The position numbers and the translations under genes were made by a program. A stretch of DNA of 49,905 nt. It comes from Bacteroidota bacterium (lineage in GTDB: Bacteria; Bacteroidota; Bacteroidia; Chitinophagales; Chitinophagaceae). Shown here piece by piece: positions 17,799 to 27,530 of the stretch (positions within the stretch are counted from its first letter, which is position 1; the number at the start of each line of letters is the position of its first letter). Under the pieces are notes generated by a model that was not told where the DNA came from, ran no database searches, and worked only from the letters and a program-made list of their open reading frames with translations. The DNA is taken from assembly GCA_947461125.1 (NCBI GenBank), contig CANHHX010000011.1:1-49905 (forward strand), in the 5' to 3' direction.

Positions 17799-18260
17799 TT
17801 ATTGTTTCTGCTCCTTTTCCATATGCGCTAAAATTTGAAGAATCAATTTATTTTGATTTTCTAAATGCACTAAAATGGTTTCTATTTCTAATTCTGCTTT
17901 TTTGTTAATTAGGTAATCTTCTTCTGCTCTAATTTCTGAATGCCTCGATTGTAGATTTTGCCCTACCATAATAAGTGGCATCAAAAATATTTGAAGCATA
18001 TTGGAGATGATGAGCCATAGCACAAATGCAGGATAAGGGTCAAATCTCAAATGAATGGGTGCCATCGTATTCCATACAATCCATGAAGCAGACCAAGTAA
18101 ATACAAGCATAAAAAAACCCATAGAACCTACTTTGGTAGTGATCCAAAGTGCTAATTTGTCAACCCTAGTTAGTTTTTCTTTATGCCTAATATTGGCATT
18201 TCGATAGGGCATATGGGAATCCTTAATTTGCTGAAGACTTACTGTGGTTGCGTTTTTCAT
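17799..18260 (-). CDS. DUF1003 inner-membrane protein
   Basis: A 153-residue protein of the DUF1003 family, with two membrane helices (about 50-70 and 82-104) preceded by the typical DKLALWITTKVGSMGFF stretch and followed by a charged helical tail (EIRAEEDYLINKKAELEIE). The tail is likely coiled-coil. The function of the family is unknown; membership in ion transport or stress response has been suggested without proof. Orientation opposes both neighbours, so it is probably its own transcription unit and unrelated to pectin use. Confidence 0.85.
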   Translation of the reverse strand: MKNATTVSLQQIKDSHMPYRNANIRHKEKLTRVDKLALWITTKVGSMGFFMLVFTWSASWIVWNTMAPIHLRFDPYPAFVLWLIISNMLQIFLMPLIMVGQNLQSRHSEIRAEEDYLINKKAELEIETILVHLENQNKLILQILAHMEKEQKQ

Positions 18261-18352
18261 AATACTGGCGTATTTATGGGTAAAATTAGCTAATAACTGC
18301 TGTTATAGTGTAGGCTTACTTTTATATCTTTAAGCACATTAAGATTTTTGCC

Positions 18353-19615
18353 ATGTCACAATCCAATTCAAGACGTAAATTTTTACGCAGTACCGCTGTC
18401 GTAGCTGCGGGTGTAACCATTATTCCAAGACAAGTTTTAGGTAGAGGTTTTATTGCCCCTAGCGATCAATTAACCAAAGGTATTATTGGTCTAGGCGGTA
18501 TGGGAAGAGGCCATATAGGTCTTGGCGGTACAAGAGTGGTTGCATTATGTGATGTTGATCAAACGCATTTAGCAGCAGCCGCTAAAATGGTAGGAGCTGG
18601 CGTAAAAACTTTTGCAGACTATCATGAACTCATTGCCATGCCTGAAGTTGATATTGTGCATATTGCTACGCCTCCCCACTGGCATGGAATTATGTCTATT
18701 GAAGCGGCAAAGGCTGGTAAAGATATTTGGTGTGAAAAGCCAATGACCCGCACCATCGGTGAAGGTAAAAGAGTAGTGGAAGCAGTAAAGCAGCATGGAC
18801 GAATGTTTAGGCTAAATACTTGGTTTAGATTTCAAGATGAATTTTATGGCATGAAAACATCTGTTAAGCCCATAAAAAAATTAGTAGAGTCGGGGATGCT
18901 TGGTTGGCCATTAACAGTAACCGTGAGTAAGCACACAGGCTTTGATTGGAAATTTTATTGGGTTGGAAAAACTGGATTAGAAGCACAGCCAGTTCCTGCA
19001 ACACTCGATTATGACAGATGGTTAGGCCCTGCGCCTTTTAAGCCATACAACGCACACCGTGTGCACGGAACATTTAGAGGGTATTGGGATTATGATGGGG
19101 GTGGACTTGGTGATATGGGGCAACATTATTTAGATCCTATTCAATATTTTTTAGGCAAAGACCATACGAGTCCAGTAAAAGTAGAAGTAGATGCCGATCA
19201 ACAACATCCAGATGCTTGCGGTACGTTCCGAAAAATTATTTATACCTATGCCGATGGTTGTAAAATTATTTTAGATGGGGAAGCCAAAGACGAATCGGTG
19301 GCTTACATAGAAGGACCGGAAGGCAAATTGTTTGCTGGCTTTAAATCTACCATTCCTAATCTAAAAGAAAAGTTAGCGCTACTGCCAGATCCTGCACCAC
19401 AGGTTACAGATTTTTTAGAATCGGTAAAATACAGAACCCCATTTGCGCTCAATGAGTCCAATGGACACAGGTCTTGTACCATTATTAACCTCGGAAAAAT
19501 CGCTTTGCAGTTAGGACGAACATTAAATTTTGATCCAGAAGCACAAGCGTTTATAAATGATGATGAGGCAAACAAAATGATCAACCCACCAATGCGCGCA
19601 CCCTATGGAATCTAG
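18353..19615 (+). CDS. Tat-exported Gfo/Idh/MocA family oxidoreductase
   Basis: A 420-residue NAD(P)-dependent sugar oxidoreductase. The N terminus has a twin-arginine signal (SRRKFLRSTAVVAAG, R7-R8), so it acts in the periplasm with its cofactor folded in. The Rossmann motif is GIIGLGGMG (43-51) and the family catalytic EKP motif is E128-K129-P130. The C-terminal alpha/beta domain contains DYDGGGLGDMGQHYLDP. The next gene, only 25 bases on from its stop, is a DUF1080 protein. Exported Gfo/Idh plus DUF1080 is the combination associated with 3-keto-glycoside metabolism in Bacteroidetes, so C3 oxidation of a sugar is a reasonable but unproven role. Confidence 0.88.
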   Translation: MSQSNSRRKFLRSTAVVAAGVTIIPRQVLGRGFIAPSDQLTKGIIGLGGMGRGHIGLGGTRVVALCDVDQTHLAAAAKMVGAGVKTFADYHELIAMPEVDIVHIATPPHWHGIMSIEAAKAGKDIWCEKPMTRTIGEGKRVVEAVKQHGRMFRLNTWFRFQDEFYGMKTSVKPIKKLVESGMLGWPLTVTVSKHTGFDWKFYWVGKTGLEAQPVPATLDYDRWLGPAPFKPYNAHRVHGTFRGYWDYDGGGLGDMGQHYLDPIQYFLGKDHTSPVKVEVDADQQHPDACGTFRKIIYTYADGCKIILDGEAKDESVAYIEGPEGKLFAGFKSTIPNLKEKLALLPDPAPQVTDFLESVKYRTPFALNESNGHRSCTIINLGKIALQLGRTLNFDPEAQAFINDDEANKMINPPMRAPYGI

Positions 19616-19640
19616 TTTAGTAATTGACAAATGTAAGGAC

Positions 19641-21764
19641 ATGAAAAAAATATTTTTAGTATTTATTGTATCGGCTATTCTTTTAGTTAGTAGCGGTTAT
19701 TCATTTGCACAAGGCGATGCAGCTTCTGTTGCGGCCACTGTTTCAAAAATGCAAGCATGGAACAGTGCAGCATGGGAAAACTTTTTTGATACGTTTAAAA
19801 ATACGGAGGCTAGCGCCAATGCACCCCAGGTAAAAGCGATGTATGAGTTGGATGCTTATTTGCATGCAGCATCACTGGATAAATCATTAAAAAGTAAAGC
19901 GGTTGCAATTGTTGTTAAAGGGCTATCACAATTAAAAAGCGTTCAAGAAAAAAATATTTTAGTACGCGCTTATTTATTAGAGCGGCTGGGTTATTTGGGA
20001 TCAGACAAAGCGGTACCTACAATTTCTAGCTATATTGAAGTGCCTGGTTTCGCAGATGTAGCAACCATGTCACTTGCTAGCATTGGTTCAAAAAAATCAT
20101 TGGCGGCGCTTGAAGCTGCACTGGTAAAAGCTTCTGCACCGGTAAAGCCTGCGATTGAGGCGGCACTCAAACATTCCAAAAGTGGTTTACCTTCTATGCA
20201 GGCAGTTGCGTTAACGCCCGCCAAAGCAGTAAATCCAGTGCAACGATTACTTGATTTGCAAGACCAAATGGAAATGGCAAAAAGCCCAACAGCGCAAAAA
20301 AATATTATTATTGAGGCGGGCAAAGTAAATAAACTAGGCGCGCTCATGTTTGCCGCTAAATTTTTAGATACTGCTGCGCTTCAATCTGATGCAGCAATTG
20401 TTGTTGCTAAACTTGTACTCGCTAATCCAGATTTTAAAGGTCCCATGGTAAGGCCTGTTTTGCAAAGAGCACTCGCTTTATTGAAAGGAGAAGATAGTAC
20501 CATTTTGGCTAGCAAATTAGCCTATCATATTAAAGCCATGCCTTACGATTATGGTTTTGAAAATTTGTTTAATGGAAAAGATTTAACAGGATGGAAAGGG
20601 CTTGTAGGAAATCCTATTGCGCGCTCAAAAATGAGCGCACAACAATTACAAGATGCGCAGGCAAAAGCAGACGCATCCATAAAATCCGATTGGGTGGTAA
20701 AAGATGGCCTACTCGTTTTTACTGGACATGGCGATAATTTATGTACACAAAAACAATATGTCGATTTTGAACTTTTTGTGGATTGGAAAATCACCGAAAA
20801 AGGTGATGCCGGTATTTATTTACGCGGCACACCACAGGTGCAAATTTGGGATACCAGTAGACGTGAAGTGGGCGCACAGGTTGGTTCTGGTGGACTATAC
20901 AACAATCAAAAAAATGAGCGCAATCCGCTAGTTGTTGCAGACAATAAAATTGGTAGTTGGAATACGTTTCATATCATCATGCGTGGTGCAGTGGTTACTG
21001 TTTATTTAAACGGGATACTCGTAACGGATAAGGTGGCGCTAGAAAATTATTGGGACCGCACACTTCCTATTTTTATAAAAGAGCAAATTGAATTACAGGC
21101 ACACGGCACTTATGTTGCCTACCGTAATATTTATATTAGAGAGCTACCTAGCAATTCGCCAACTGTACTTTCAGATTTTGAAAAACAACAAGGCTTTAAA
21201 CTATTATTTGACGGTACGAATCTAGATCAGTGGGTAGGTAATAAAGCCGGCTATCTTTTACAAGATGGCGCTATTATGGTGAATCCAAAAAGTGCAGGCG
21301 GAGGCAATTTATATACCAAAGAGCAGTATTCCGATTTTGAATACCGTTTTGAATTTCAGTTAACCCCTGGAGCCAACAATGGTCTAGGAATCAGAACTCC
21401 AATAGAGGGCGATGCTGCTTATGTGGGTATGGAGCTTCAAATACTCGATAATGACGCGGATATTTATAAGAACTTGAAGCCATACCAATACCACGGCTCT
21501 ATATACGGGGTTGTGCCGGCTAGAAGGGGCTTTCTAAGGCCTATTGGGGAGTGGAATGAGGAAGTTGTTGTGGTAAAGGGAACCCGTGTTAAAGTGATAT
21601 TAAATGGCGAAACCATTACGGATGCTGACATTAAGGAGGCTTCAATAAACGGAACGATGGACCATAACGAGCACCCCGGATTAAAGCGAACTTCAGGTCA
21701 CATTGGCTTTTTAGGCCATGGAGACGTGGTTCGTTTTAGGAATATACGGATACTGCCCCTATAA
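19641..21764 (+). CDS. Secreted HEAT-repeat + tandem DUF1080 protein (putative 3-keto-disaccharide hydrolase)
   Basis: A 707-residue exported protein. I chose the ATG at 19641 because MKKIFLVFIVSAILLVSSGYSFAQ is a clear signal peptide; the ATG at 19605 would overlap the upstream gene and bury it. Residues about 25-290 are helical repeats, HEAT-like. Two DUF1080 (3-keto-disaccharide hydrolase) beta-sandwich domains follow, each opening with a similar FxGxxLxxW signature: LFNGKDLTGWKG (about 312) and LFDGTNLDQWVG (about 528). The pairing with an exported Gfo/Idh oxidoreductase suggests an oxidise-then-cleave route for glycosides. The link to the nearby pectin locus is positional only. Confidence 0.87.
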   Translation: MKKIFLVFIVSAILLVSSGYSFAQGDAASVAATVSKMQAWNSAAWENFFDTFKNTEASANAPQVKAMYELDAYLHAASLDKSLKSKAVAIVVKGLSQLKSVQEKNILVRAYLLERLGYLGSDKAVPTISSYIEVPGFADVATMSLASIGSKKSLAALEAALVKASAPVKPAIEAALKHSKSGLPSMQAVALTPAKAVNPVQRLLDLQDQMEMAKSPTAQKNIIIEAGKVNKLGALMFAAKFLDTAALQSDAAIVVAKLVLANPDFKGPMVRPVLQRALALLKGEDSTILASKLAYHIKAMPYDYGFENLFNGKDLTGWKGLVGNPIARSKMSAQQLQDAQAKADASIKSDWVVKDGLLVFTGHGDNLCTQKQYVDFELFVDWKITEKGDAGIYLRGTPQVQIWDTSRREVGAQVGSGGLYNNQKNERNPLVVADNKIGSWNTFHIIMRGAVVTVYLNGILVTDKVALENYWDRTLPIFIKEQIELQAHGTYVAYRNIYIRELPSNSPTVLSDFEKQQGFKLLFDGTNLDQWVGNKAGYLLQDGAIMVNPKSAGGGNLYTKEQYSDFEYRFEFQLTPGANNGLGIRTPIEGDAAYVGMELQILDNDADIYKNLKPYQYHGSIYGVVPARRGFLRPIGEWNEEVVVVKGTRVKVILNGETITDADIKEASINGTMDHNEHPGLKRTSGHIGFLGHGDVVRFRNIRILPL

Positions 21765-21785
21765 ATGCCCCTGACATCTATTTTT

Positions 21786-21800
21786 ACCGGGAACGATTGC
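21786..21800 (+). promoter_or_regulatory. Putative LacI-family operator upstream of susC (copy 1)
   Basis: The 15-base word ACCGGGAACGATTGC occurs here and again at 28651-28665, between lacI and the CE12-GH28 gene, in the same orientation. The core GGGAACGATTGC is close to the LacI-type palindrome GCAATCGATTGC, matching at 9 of 12 positions with a central CG. The only regulator gene in the locus is of the LacI family, so it is the natural candidate to bind both sites. Confidence 0.72.
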
Positions 21801-21835
21801 GTAGAAAAATAATCGTTTTTGGCGTTAAGATTGTC

Positions 21836-21861
21836 TATATGGGTGTAGCATTGAGCTACGA
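21836..21861 (+). promoter_or_regulatory. susC promoter/leader with GTAGC-ATTGA-GCTAC hairpin
   Basis: TATATGGG (21836-21843) is a poor match to the Bacteroidota -7 element. It is followed by a small perfect hairpin, GTAGC (21845-21849) and GCTAC (21855-21859). TTGAGCTACGA (21851-21861) is repeated exactly at 28716-28726, in both cases 50 bases after the operator word. The transcript start probably lies in or next to the hairpin. The element may be a 5'-end RNA structure or a second protein site. Confidence 0.55.
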
Positions 21862-21898
21862 TTTTTAACATTTTAATGATTGCTAAATTCAATTACGT

Positions 21899-24800
21899 AT
21901 GCGTATGAAAAGTGTATGCCTATACCTGTTATTACTGGTAGGGTTGCTTAATTTACATCCCAATCTTTCAATTGCACAAACTGGTAAGCTTGAAGTAAAA
22001 GGTAAAGTTACTTCTAACGACCTCCCATTAGAAGGGGTAAGTGTTAGGGTTAAAGGTGGCAAAGAGGCCGGAACGGTTACCGACAAAAACGGTCAATTCA
22101 AAATTGTACTGCAAGACGGTAAGAGTAGTTTAACCTTTTCTTATGTGGGTTATTCCGATCAAACAGTTGCAGTTAACAATAAATCTACCATTAATGTTTC
22201 TTTGAATTCTACTGCTTCTGAAACGGAAGAAGTGGTGGTGATTGGATACCAAACTGTAAAACGCAAAAACGTATTAGCATCAATTGCTAGTGTGAGTGCA
22301 AAAGATTTAAAAGATATTCCTGTGAACTCTGCCGCAGAAGCATTGAATGGTCGTTTAGCAGGTGTTACTGCAACAACTGCCGAAGGTGCTCCAGATGCTG
22401 ATGTTAGAGTTAGAGTAAGAGGTGGTATGTCAATCACCGGCGATAACTCTCCGTTGTATATTGTGGATGGTGTTCAGGTTGAAAATGGTTTGTCAGCAAT
22501 CGCGCCTCAAAATATTCAAAACATTGACGTTTTGAAAGATGCTGCTGCTACCGCTATTTATGGTGCACGTGGTGCGAATGGTGTAATCGTTATTACAACA
22601 AAAAGAGGCAAGCCTGGAAAATTACAAGTAAGCTACAATGGCTTTATTGGCGTAAAGCAACTTGCTAGAAAACTAGGTGTTTTGACGCCATCTGATTATG
22701 TTATGTATCAGTCAGAAAGATCAAGAGGGTCAAATACTGATAGTTTAACTTTTCTTAGAAATTTTGGTACTACATGGGATACTTTAAAAAATTATAACAA
22801 TGTGGGTGTGGTAGATTGGCAAGAAGAAGTAATGGGGCGTACAGGTATTGCGCAAACGCACAACATTACGGCATCGGGCGGTGTTAAAAATTTAACCTAC
22901 AATTTTGGTTATACTAGAAACGATGATAAAGCTGTTATTTTAAATTCTACCTACAAAAGAGACTTATTGAATTTAAGTGCAGATTACAGATTTAGTAAAA
23001 AATTAAAAGCAGCCTTAACAACGCGTTATACGCAAACAGAAGTGAATGGCGCAGGGGTGTCTTCCGACCAAGGTTCTTCATTTTCAAGACTTCGTAACGC
23101 CGTTAAGTACAGGCCTTTTTTATCTAGCAATCAAGATTTAGAAGATCCCGATCCATTAGCCGATCCAAACGTTGGTAATGGGCTTAACCTCATTAATCCC
23201 ATTACACTTGCAGACGCTGAGTATAGAAGAAAGTCTACAGCAGTTGGAAATATTGCATTAAGTGTTACGTACAATATTGCTAAAAACTTAACTTTTAAAT
23301 CAACGGTTGGGTATGATCATTTTAAATTGATGGATAGACAATTTAGTGACTCTATTACGCCATATTCAATGATCTCTGGATCAAGAAAGCCTATTGCACA
23401 GCTAGATACAGCAATTCGTAGAACAATCACAAATTCAAACGTATTAACCTATTCAATTAATAAGTTCAAAGGCAAACATGATTTTGACTTTTTATTAGGA
23501 CAAGAAACTTTCGACTACCGAACAGAGTCTTACACTCAACTCGTAAGAGGTTTCGCGAATTTTATAAGTCCGGATGAAGCATTTGGAAGTTTAGCGAATG
23601 GGATTTCATTTACTGGTTATCCTCGTGTAAATAAAACCAGATATACCAACATGTCTTTCTTTAGCAGAATCAATTATGCTTATGAAAACAAATACTATGT
23701 AACACTTAATGCGAGAGCAGACGGTGCTTCAAAATTTGCGCCCGGAAGACAGTGGGGACTTTTCCCTTCTGGATCTGTTGCATGGAGGGCTAAAAATGAA
23801 AATTTCTTAAAAGATAACACATTCATTTCTGATCTTAAATTCAGAGCTGGTTATGGTAATGTAGGTAACAACCGTATTAACGATTATTTGTTTTTAACAA
23901 CTTTCAGAAATGATGGTGGTTTGTATTATGGAATTAACAACCAACCAATCAATGCTTTTTATTCTGCGGGCCTTGTTAATGAAGCGCTTCAGTGGGAGTC
24001 AAATGAGAGTAGAAACTTTGGTATGGATTTGAGTGTCTTAAATGACCGTATTACTTTATCATTAGATGTTTATAATAACCAAGCAAAAAACTTGTTATTG
24101 AATGTACCAATTGCATCAACTTATGGTTATAGTTCGCAGTTACAAAACATTGGTAAAACCTCTAACAAAGGGGTAGAGGTTCAATTGGGTGCTTTAATTG
24201 CCAAGAAAAAAGATTTTACTTGGAACGCCAATTTCAACATTTCATTTAATAACAATCGTGTTGAAGCGTTGGGTCAAAATCAAAACTTATTTTTTCCAGC
24301 TGCTAGTTGGGGTGTTTCTGGTCAGCCTACCGATTATATCGTAAGAATTGGGGATCCAGTTGGTGCAATGTGGGGTTTGATCAATGACGGTTTTTATACA
24401 GTAAATGATTTCAATTACAATCCAACGACTAGTGTGTACACTTTAAAACCAGGAATCACAAATGCTTCTGGTGTTATTGGTACGGTGCAGCCTGGCTCTA
24501 TTAAATTTAAAGATTTAGATGGCGATGGGGTAATTAGCATGGACAAGGATAGAACCATCATTGGAAATCCTACACCTAAATTTACTGGCGGTTTAGCACA
24601 GCAGTTTACATACAAAAACTGGGATATGAGTTTGTTTTTAAACTTTAGCTACGGAAATCAAATTTATAATGCCAATAAAATTGAGTTTACCAATGGGTAT
24701 ACGCCTAATTCTAATATGTTAGACATTATGGCTAACCGTTGGAAAGTGGTTACACCACAAGGCCAAACAGCCCAGTGGATAAATGCTACTGGTCAGGTAA

Positions 24801-25150
24801 TGGGGATTGCTCCTGATGCACTTCAAGCATTAAATGCAAATGCAAATATTTGGCAGCCTGTTCGTTCTGCTGGCGCATTTTTCCCAAGTTCATGGGCAAT
24901 TGAAGACGGTTCGTTTTTACGCGTTAACAACCTTACAGTTGGTTATAGTTTGCCAGTAAAAAACTTAATTAAGATGAAAATTTCTAAATTAAGATTTTAC
25001 TTCACTGCTAACAATTTAGCTGTATTTACAAAATACACAGGATATGATCCAGAGGTTAGTGTGCGTAATAGCCCACTTACACCTGGTTTAGATTATTCTG
25101 CATATCCAAAAAGTCGCAGTTTTATTTTTGGTGTAAACGCTAACTTTTAA
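21899..25150 (+). CDS. susC: SusC-type TonB-dependent outer-membrane transporter
   Basis: Imports oligosaccharides across the outer membrane with its SusD partner, energised by TonB. The 1083-residue protein has a signal peptide (ending NLSIAQ), a carboxypeptidase-regulatory-like domain (about 30-110, VKGKVTSNDLPLEGVSVRVKG), a TonB-box-like EEVVVIGYQT, and a plug with LNGRLAGVTATTAEG, VRVRGG, PLYIVDGV and AIYGARGANGVI. A large beta-barrel ends NANF, with a terminal aromatic residue. ATG 21899 and ATG 21905 are both possible starts. susD follows 18 bases later. The downstream locus points to pectin fragments (homogalacturonan or rhamnogalacturonan) as the ligand. Confidence 0.96.
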   Translation: MRMKSVCLYLLLLVGLLNLHPNLSIAQTGKLEVKGKVTSNDLPLEGVSVRVKGGKEAGTVTDKNGQFKIVLQDGKSSLTFSYVGYSDQTVAVNNKSTINVSLNSTASETEEVVVIGYQTVKRKNVLASIASVSAKDLKDIPVNSAAEALNGRLAGVTATTAEGAPDADVRVRVRGGMSITGDNSPLYIVDGVQVENGLSAIAPQNIQNIDVLKDAAATAIYGARGANGVIVITTKRGKPGKLQVSYNGFIGVKQLARKLGVLTPSDYVMYQSERSRGSNTDSLTFLRNFGTTWDTLKNYNNVGVVDWQEEVMGRTGIAQTHNITASGGVKNLTYNFGYTRNDDKAVILNSTYKRDLLNLSADYRFSKKLKAALTTRYTQTEVNGAGVSSDQGSSFSRLRNAVKYRPFLSSNQDLEDPDPLADPNVGNGLNLINPITLADAEYRRKSTAVGNIALSVTYNIAKNLTFKSTVGYDHFKLMDRQFSDSITPYSMISGSRKPIAQLDTAIRRTITNSNVLTYSINKFKGKHDFDFLLGQETFDYRTESYTQLVRGFANFISPDEAFGSLANGISFTGYPRVNKTRYTNMSFFSRINYAYENKYYVTLNARADGASKFAPGRQWGLFPSGSVAWRAKNENFLKDNTFISDLKFRAGYGNVGNNRINDYLFLTTFRNDGGLYYGINNQPINAFYSAGLVNEALQWESNESRNFGMDLSVLNDRITLSLDVYNNQAKNLLLNVPIASTYGYSSQLQNIGKTSNKGVEVQLGALIAKKKDFTWNANFNISFNNNRVEALGQNQNLFFPAASWGVSGQPTDYIVRIGDPVGAMWGLINDGFYTVNDFNYNPTTSVYTLKPGITNASGVIGTVQPGSIKFKDLDGDGVISMDKDRTIIGNPTPKFTGGLAQQFTYKNWDMSLFLNFSYGNQIYNANKIEFTNGYTPNSNMLDIMANRWKVVTPQGQTAQWINATGQVMGIAPDALQALNANANIWQPVRSAGAFFPSSWAIEDGSFLRVNNLTVGYSLPVKNLIKMKISKLRFYFTANNLAVFTKYTGYDPEVSVRNSPLTPGLDYSAYPKSRSFIFGVNANF

Positions 25151-25168
25151 TTTTATAACACTCCTGAT

Positions 25169-26992
25169 ATGAAAACAAAAAACTTATATAAACTAACACT
25201 ATCTACCGCCGCAATTGTTTTGTTGTCATTTAATAGTTGCAATAAATTTTTAGATCAAAAGCCCATTTCAGATGTAAGCACGGATGTAGTATTTAGTGAT
25301 GTCCCTAGCGTACTAAAAGCATTGGCGGGTGTATATAGTAGACTGGTAGGTGATGCTGCATATGGTATTCGCGTAAGTCTTTACTATCCCTTAGATACCG
25401 ATGAAGTACAAGGTCCTACTGGTGCTGGCGATAATGATCGTAGAGATATTGCACGTTATAATGCAACACCTGGTAATGCTCAAATTACGAATCCATTTAA
25501 TCAAATGTTTGCAGGTATCGAGTATGCAAATATTTGCATTGCCAATATTCCTAAAATGGCGATGTATACGAATGGAACAGAACAAGAGAGAAAGAAGTTG
25601 CAAAGAATGTATGGGGAAGCGCTTACATTAAGAGCTCAGTTTTATACAGAAGCGATAAGAAACTGGGGAGATTTGCCGGCGCATTTTGCCCCTGCCTCTA
25701 CCTTAGCAACCACCAATCCATTCCCTGCTAGAACTAATAGAGATACAATCTATGACCGTTTGTTAGAAGATTTAAAGTTAGCAGCTACGCTTGTGCCTTG
25801 GAGAAATGAATTATCTGCAATTGGTGATGGTGCTGATGAAAGAATTACCAAAGGTACCGTTAAAGGTCTTCGTGCAAGAATCGCACTTTATAGAGGTGGA
25901 TTTTCATTACGCCAAGATGGAGTAGTAAAGCGCACAGATGATTATTTGAAATACTATCAAATCGCAAGAGATGAAGCTGCGGAAGTTATGGCTTCTAATC
26001 AGCACAGTTTAAACCCAAGTTTTAGGGCATTATGGAAAGATCAAGTAAATGCAAGAGCAGTTGCAGATCCAAACGGAGAATTGATGTTCCAAGCAAGTGG
26101 TATTGGTGGCGTTGGTGCTGGTGATACTAAACTTGCTTATTACAATGGTCCTACTGTTAACGGGCTTGGTAACAAAAGCGTGAATATTTTACCAACTTAT
26201 TTTTATGCATTTGATTCTACCGATTTAAGACGTGACGTTACCTGTGCTATTTATAATGTAGCTGCAAATGGAACTACAAAAATTGGTCAAGCTATTACTG
26301 CTATTTGCGATGGAAAATATCGTAGAGATTGGATTTCTAATCCAGTAGTTTCTCCTGACGACAGGATTCAATATTTTAGTTTAAAATGGCAAATTCTTCG
26401 CTACTCCGATGTAATGCTCATGTTTGCTGAAGCAGAAAATGAATTAAATGGTCCTACTGCTGCTGCTTATAATGCGGTTAATCAGGTTAGAAGAAGAGGA
26501 TATGGACAATCAATCACAGCGCCAAATGCTGCGGTTGATTTACCTGCTGGCTTATCGAAGGCTGCTTTTTTTACAGCACTTGTTAGAGAGCGTTCTTTAG
26601 AATTGGGTGGCGAAGGTATTCGTAAGTATGATTTAATTAGATGGAATTTGCTTGCAACTACCATTAATCAAACAAAGGCAGCGCTTTTAGCAATGTCAAC
26701 TTTGTCTGCACCATATAACACTTTACCTACTGCTATGTTTTTTAGAACAAATAATGCTAGCGATGACAACCGTTTTGGACCTAATGGATTGTGGGCTAAT
26801 TCATTCTATAGAGCTGCTCCATCTTCCACTCCTTCGGGTACAACACGTGTGAATTGGTTAGGTGCTACCATAAATACGGTATCCCTTGCTAGGTTCGCTA
26901 CTGGATTTGTAACCGGAAAGTCAGAATTATTACCCATACCCCAACCTTCACGAGATGCTAACCGCAATCTTACGCAGAACCCTGGTTATTAA
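25169..26992 (+). CDS. susD: SusD/RagB-type outer-membrane glycan-binding lipoprotein
   Basis: Surface lipoprotein that caps the SusC barrel and captures oligosaccharides. The 607-residue protein has a lipoprotein signal with lipidation cysteine C24 (LLSFNSC), then the NKFLDQKPISD opening usual for the family. Internal SusD hallmarks are TLRAQFYTEAIRNWGDLP and LRYSDVMLMFAEAENEL, and the C-terminal end is SELLPIPQPSRDANRNLTQNPGY. It is co-transcribed with susC and ends at a strong terminator, so susCD forms its own transcript rather than reading into the catabolic genes. Confidence 0.96.
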   Translation: MKTKNLYKLTLSTAAIVLLSFNSCNKFLDQKPISDVSTDVVFSDVPSVLKALAGVYSRLVGDAAYGIRVSLYYPLDTDEVQGPTGAGDNDRRDIARYNATPGNAQITNPFNQMFAGIEYANICIANIPKMAMYTNGTEQERKKLQRMYGEALTLRAQFYTEAIRNWGDLPAHFAPASTLATTNPFPARTNRDTIYDRLLEDLKLAATLVPWRNELSAIGDGADERITKGTVKGLRARIALYRGGFSLRQDGVVKRTDDYLKYYQIARDEAAEVMASNQHSLNPSFRALWKDQVNARAVADPNGELMFQASGIGGVGAGDTKLAYYNGPTVNGLGNKSVNILPTYFYAFDSTDLRRDVTCAIYNVAANGTTKIGQAITAICDGKYRRDWISNPVVSPDDRIQYFSLKWQILRYSDVMLMFAEAENELNGPTAAAYNAVNQVRRRGYGQSITAPNAAVDLPAGLSKAAFFTALVRERSLELGGEGIRKYDLIRWNLLATTINQTKAALLAMSTLSAPYNTLPTAMFFRTNNASDDNRFGPNGLWANSFYRAAPSSTPSGTTRVNWLGATINTVSLARFATGFVTGKSELLPIPQPSRDANRNLTQNPGY

Positions 26993-27012
26993 TAACTAAT
27001 TCGTTAGTAAGT

Positions 27013-27044
27013 AAAAAAGGCTACTCATTTGAGTAGCCTTTTTT
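27013..27044 (+). terminator. Rho-independent terminator after susD
   Basis: AAAAAAGGCTACTC (27013-27026) pairs with GAGTAGCCTTTTTT, leaving a very short ATTT loop and a T run. The stem is perfect and U-rich at the 3' end, and the hairpin lies 21 bases past the susD stop. Confidence 0.93.
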
Positions 27045-27101
27045 GTTGGCAAATAGAGTTCTATTGGTTAATTTCAATAACATAATTAATTATGTCATTC
27101 T

Positions 27102-27530
27102 ATGAAAAAGTTTATCATTTTATGTCTAACGCTATTTTTTGCTAACATTGGGTTTTCTCAATCAAAAGAGCATGCGCGTGTGGAAGCAGCCGTCGAAAAA
27201 CTTAAATTAGCTATGATTAGTGGCGTTCGCGAGGACCTGGCGTTTATTGTAGATGATAGCTTGAGTTATGGTCATTCTGGCGGAGCGGTAGAAGGCAAAG
27301 CTGAATTTGTTGAAAAAATCGCTTCAGGAAAATCGGATTTCATAACAATTAATATTACCGATCAAAAAATTTCAATCACCGGCAATGTAGCGGTTGTAAG
27401 GCATCAATTATACGCAACTAATAATGACAATGGGAAACCTGGCGAAGTAAAATTAAAAATACTTCTTGTGTTTAAAAAGGCTGGAAAAGATTGGAAACTA
27501 TTAGCCCGCCAAGCTATAAAACTTACCTAG
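27102..27530 (+). CDS. Secreted NTF2-like (DUF4440-type) protein
   Basis: A 142-residue exported protein with signal peptide MKKFIILCLTLFFANIGFSQ and a single NTF2-like alpha+beta domain. It has an N-terminal helix (VEAAVEKLKLAMISG), the LSYGHSGGAVEGKAEFVE segment and strands ending in LVFKKAGKDWKLLARQAIKL. Families of this shape include small hydrolases, isomerases and binding proteins, and no catalytic set can be assigned. It lies between the susD terminator and the convergent lacI gene (4-base overlap), so it has its own promoter. Its position inside the locus hints at a role with pectin products. Confidence 0.75.
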   Translation: MKKFIILCLTLFFANIGFSQSKEHARVEAAVEKLKLAMISGVREDLAFIVDDSLSYGHSGGAVEGKAEFVEKIASGKSDFITINITDQKISITGNVAVVRHQLYATNNDNGKPGEVKLKILLVFKKAGKDWKLLARQAIKLT

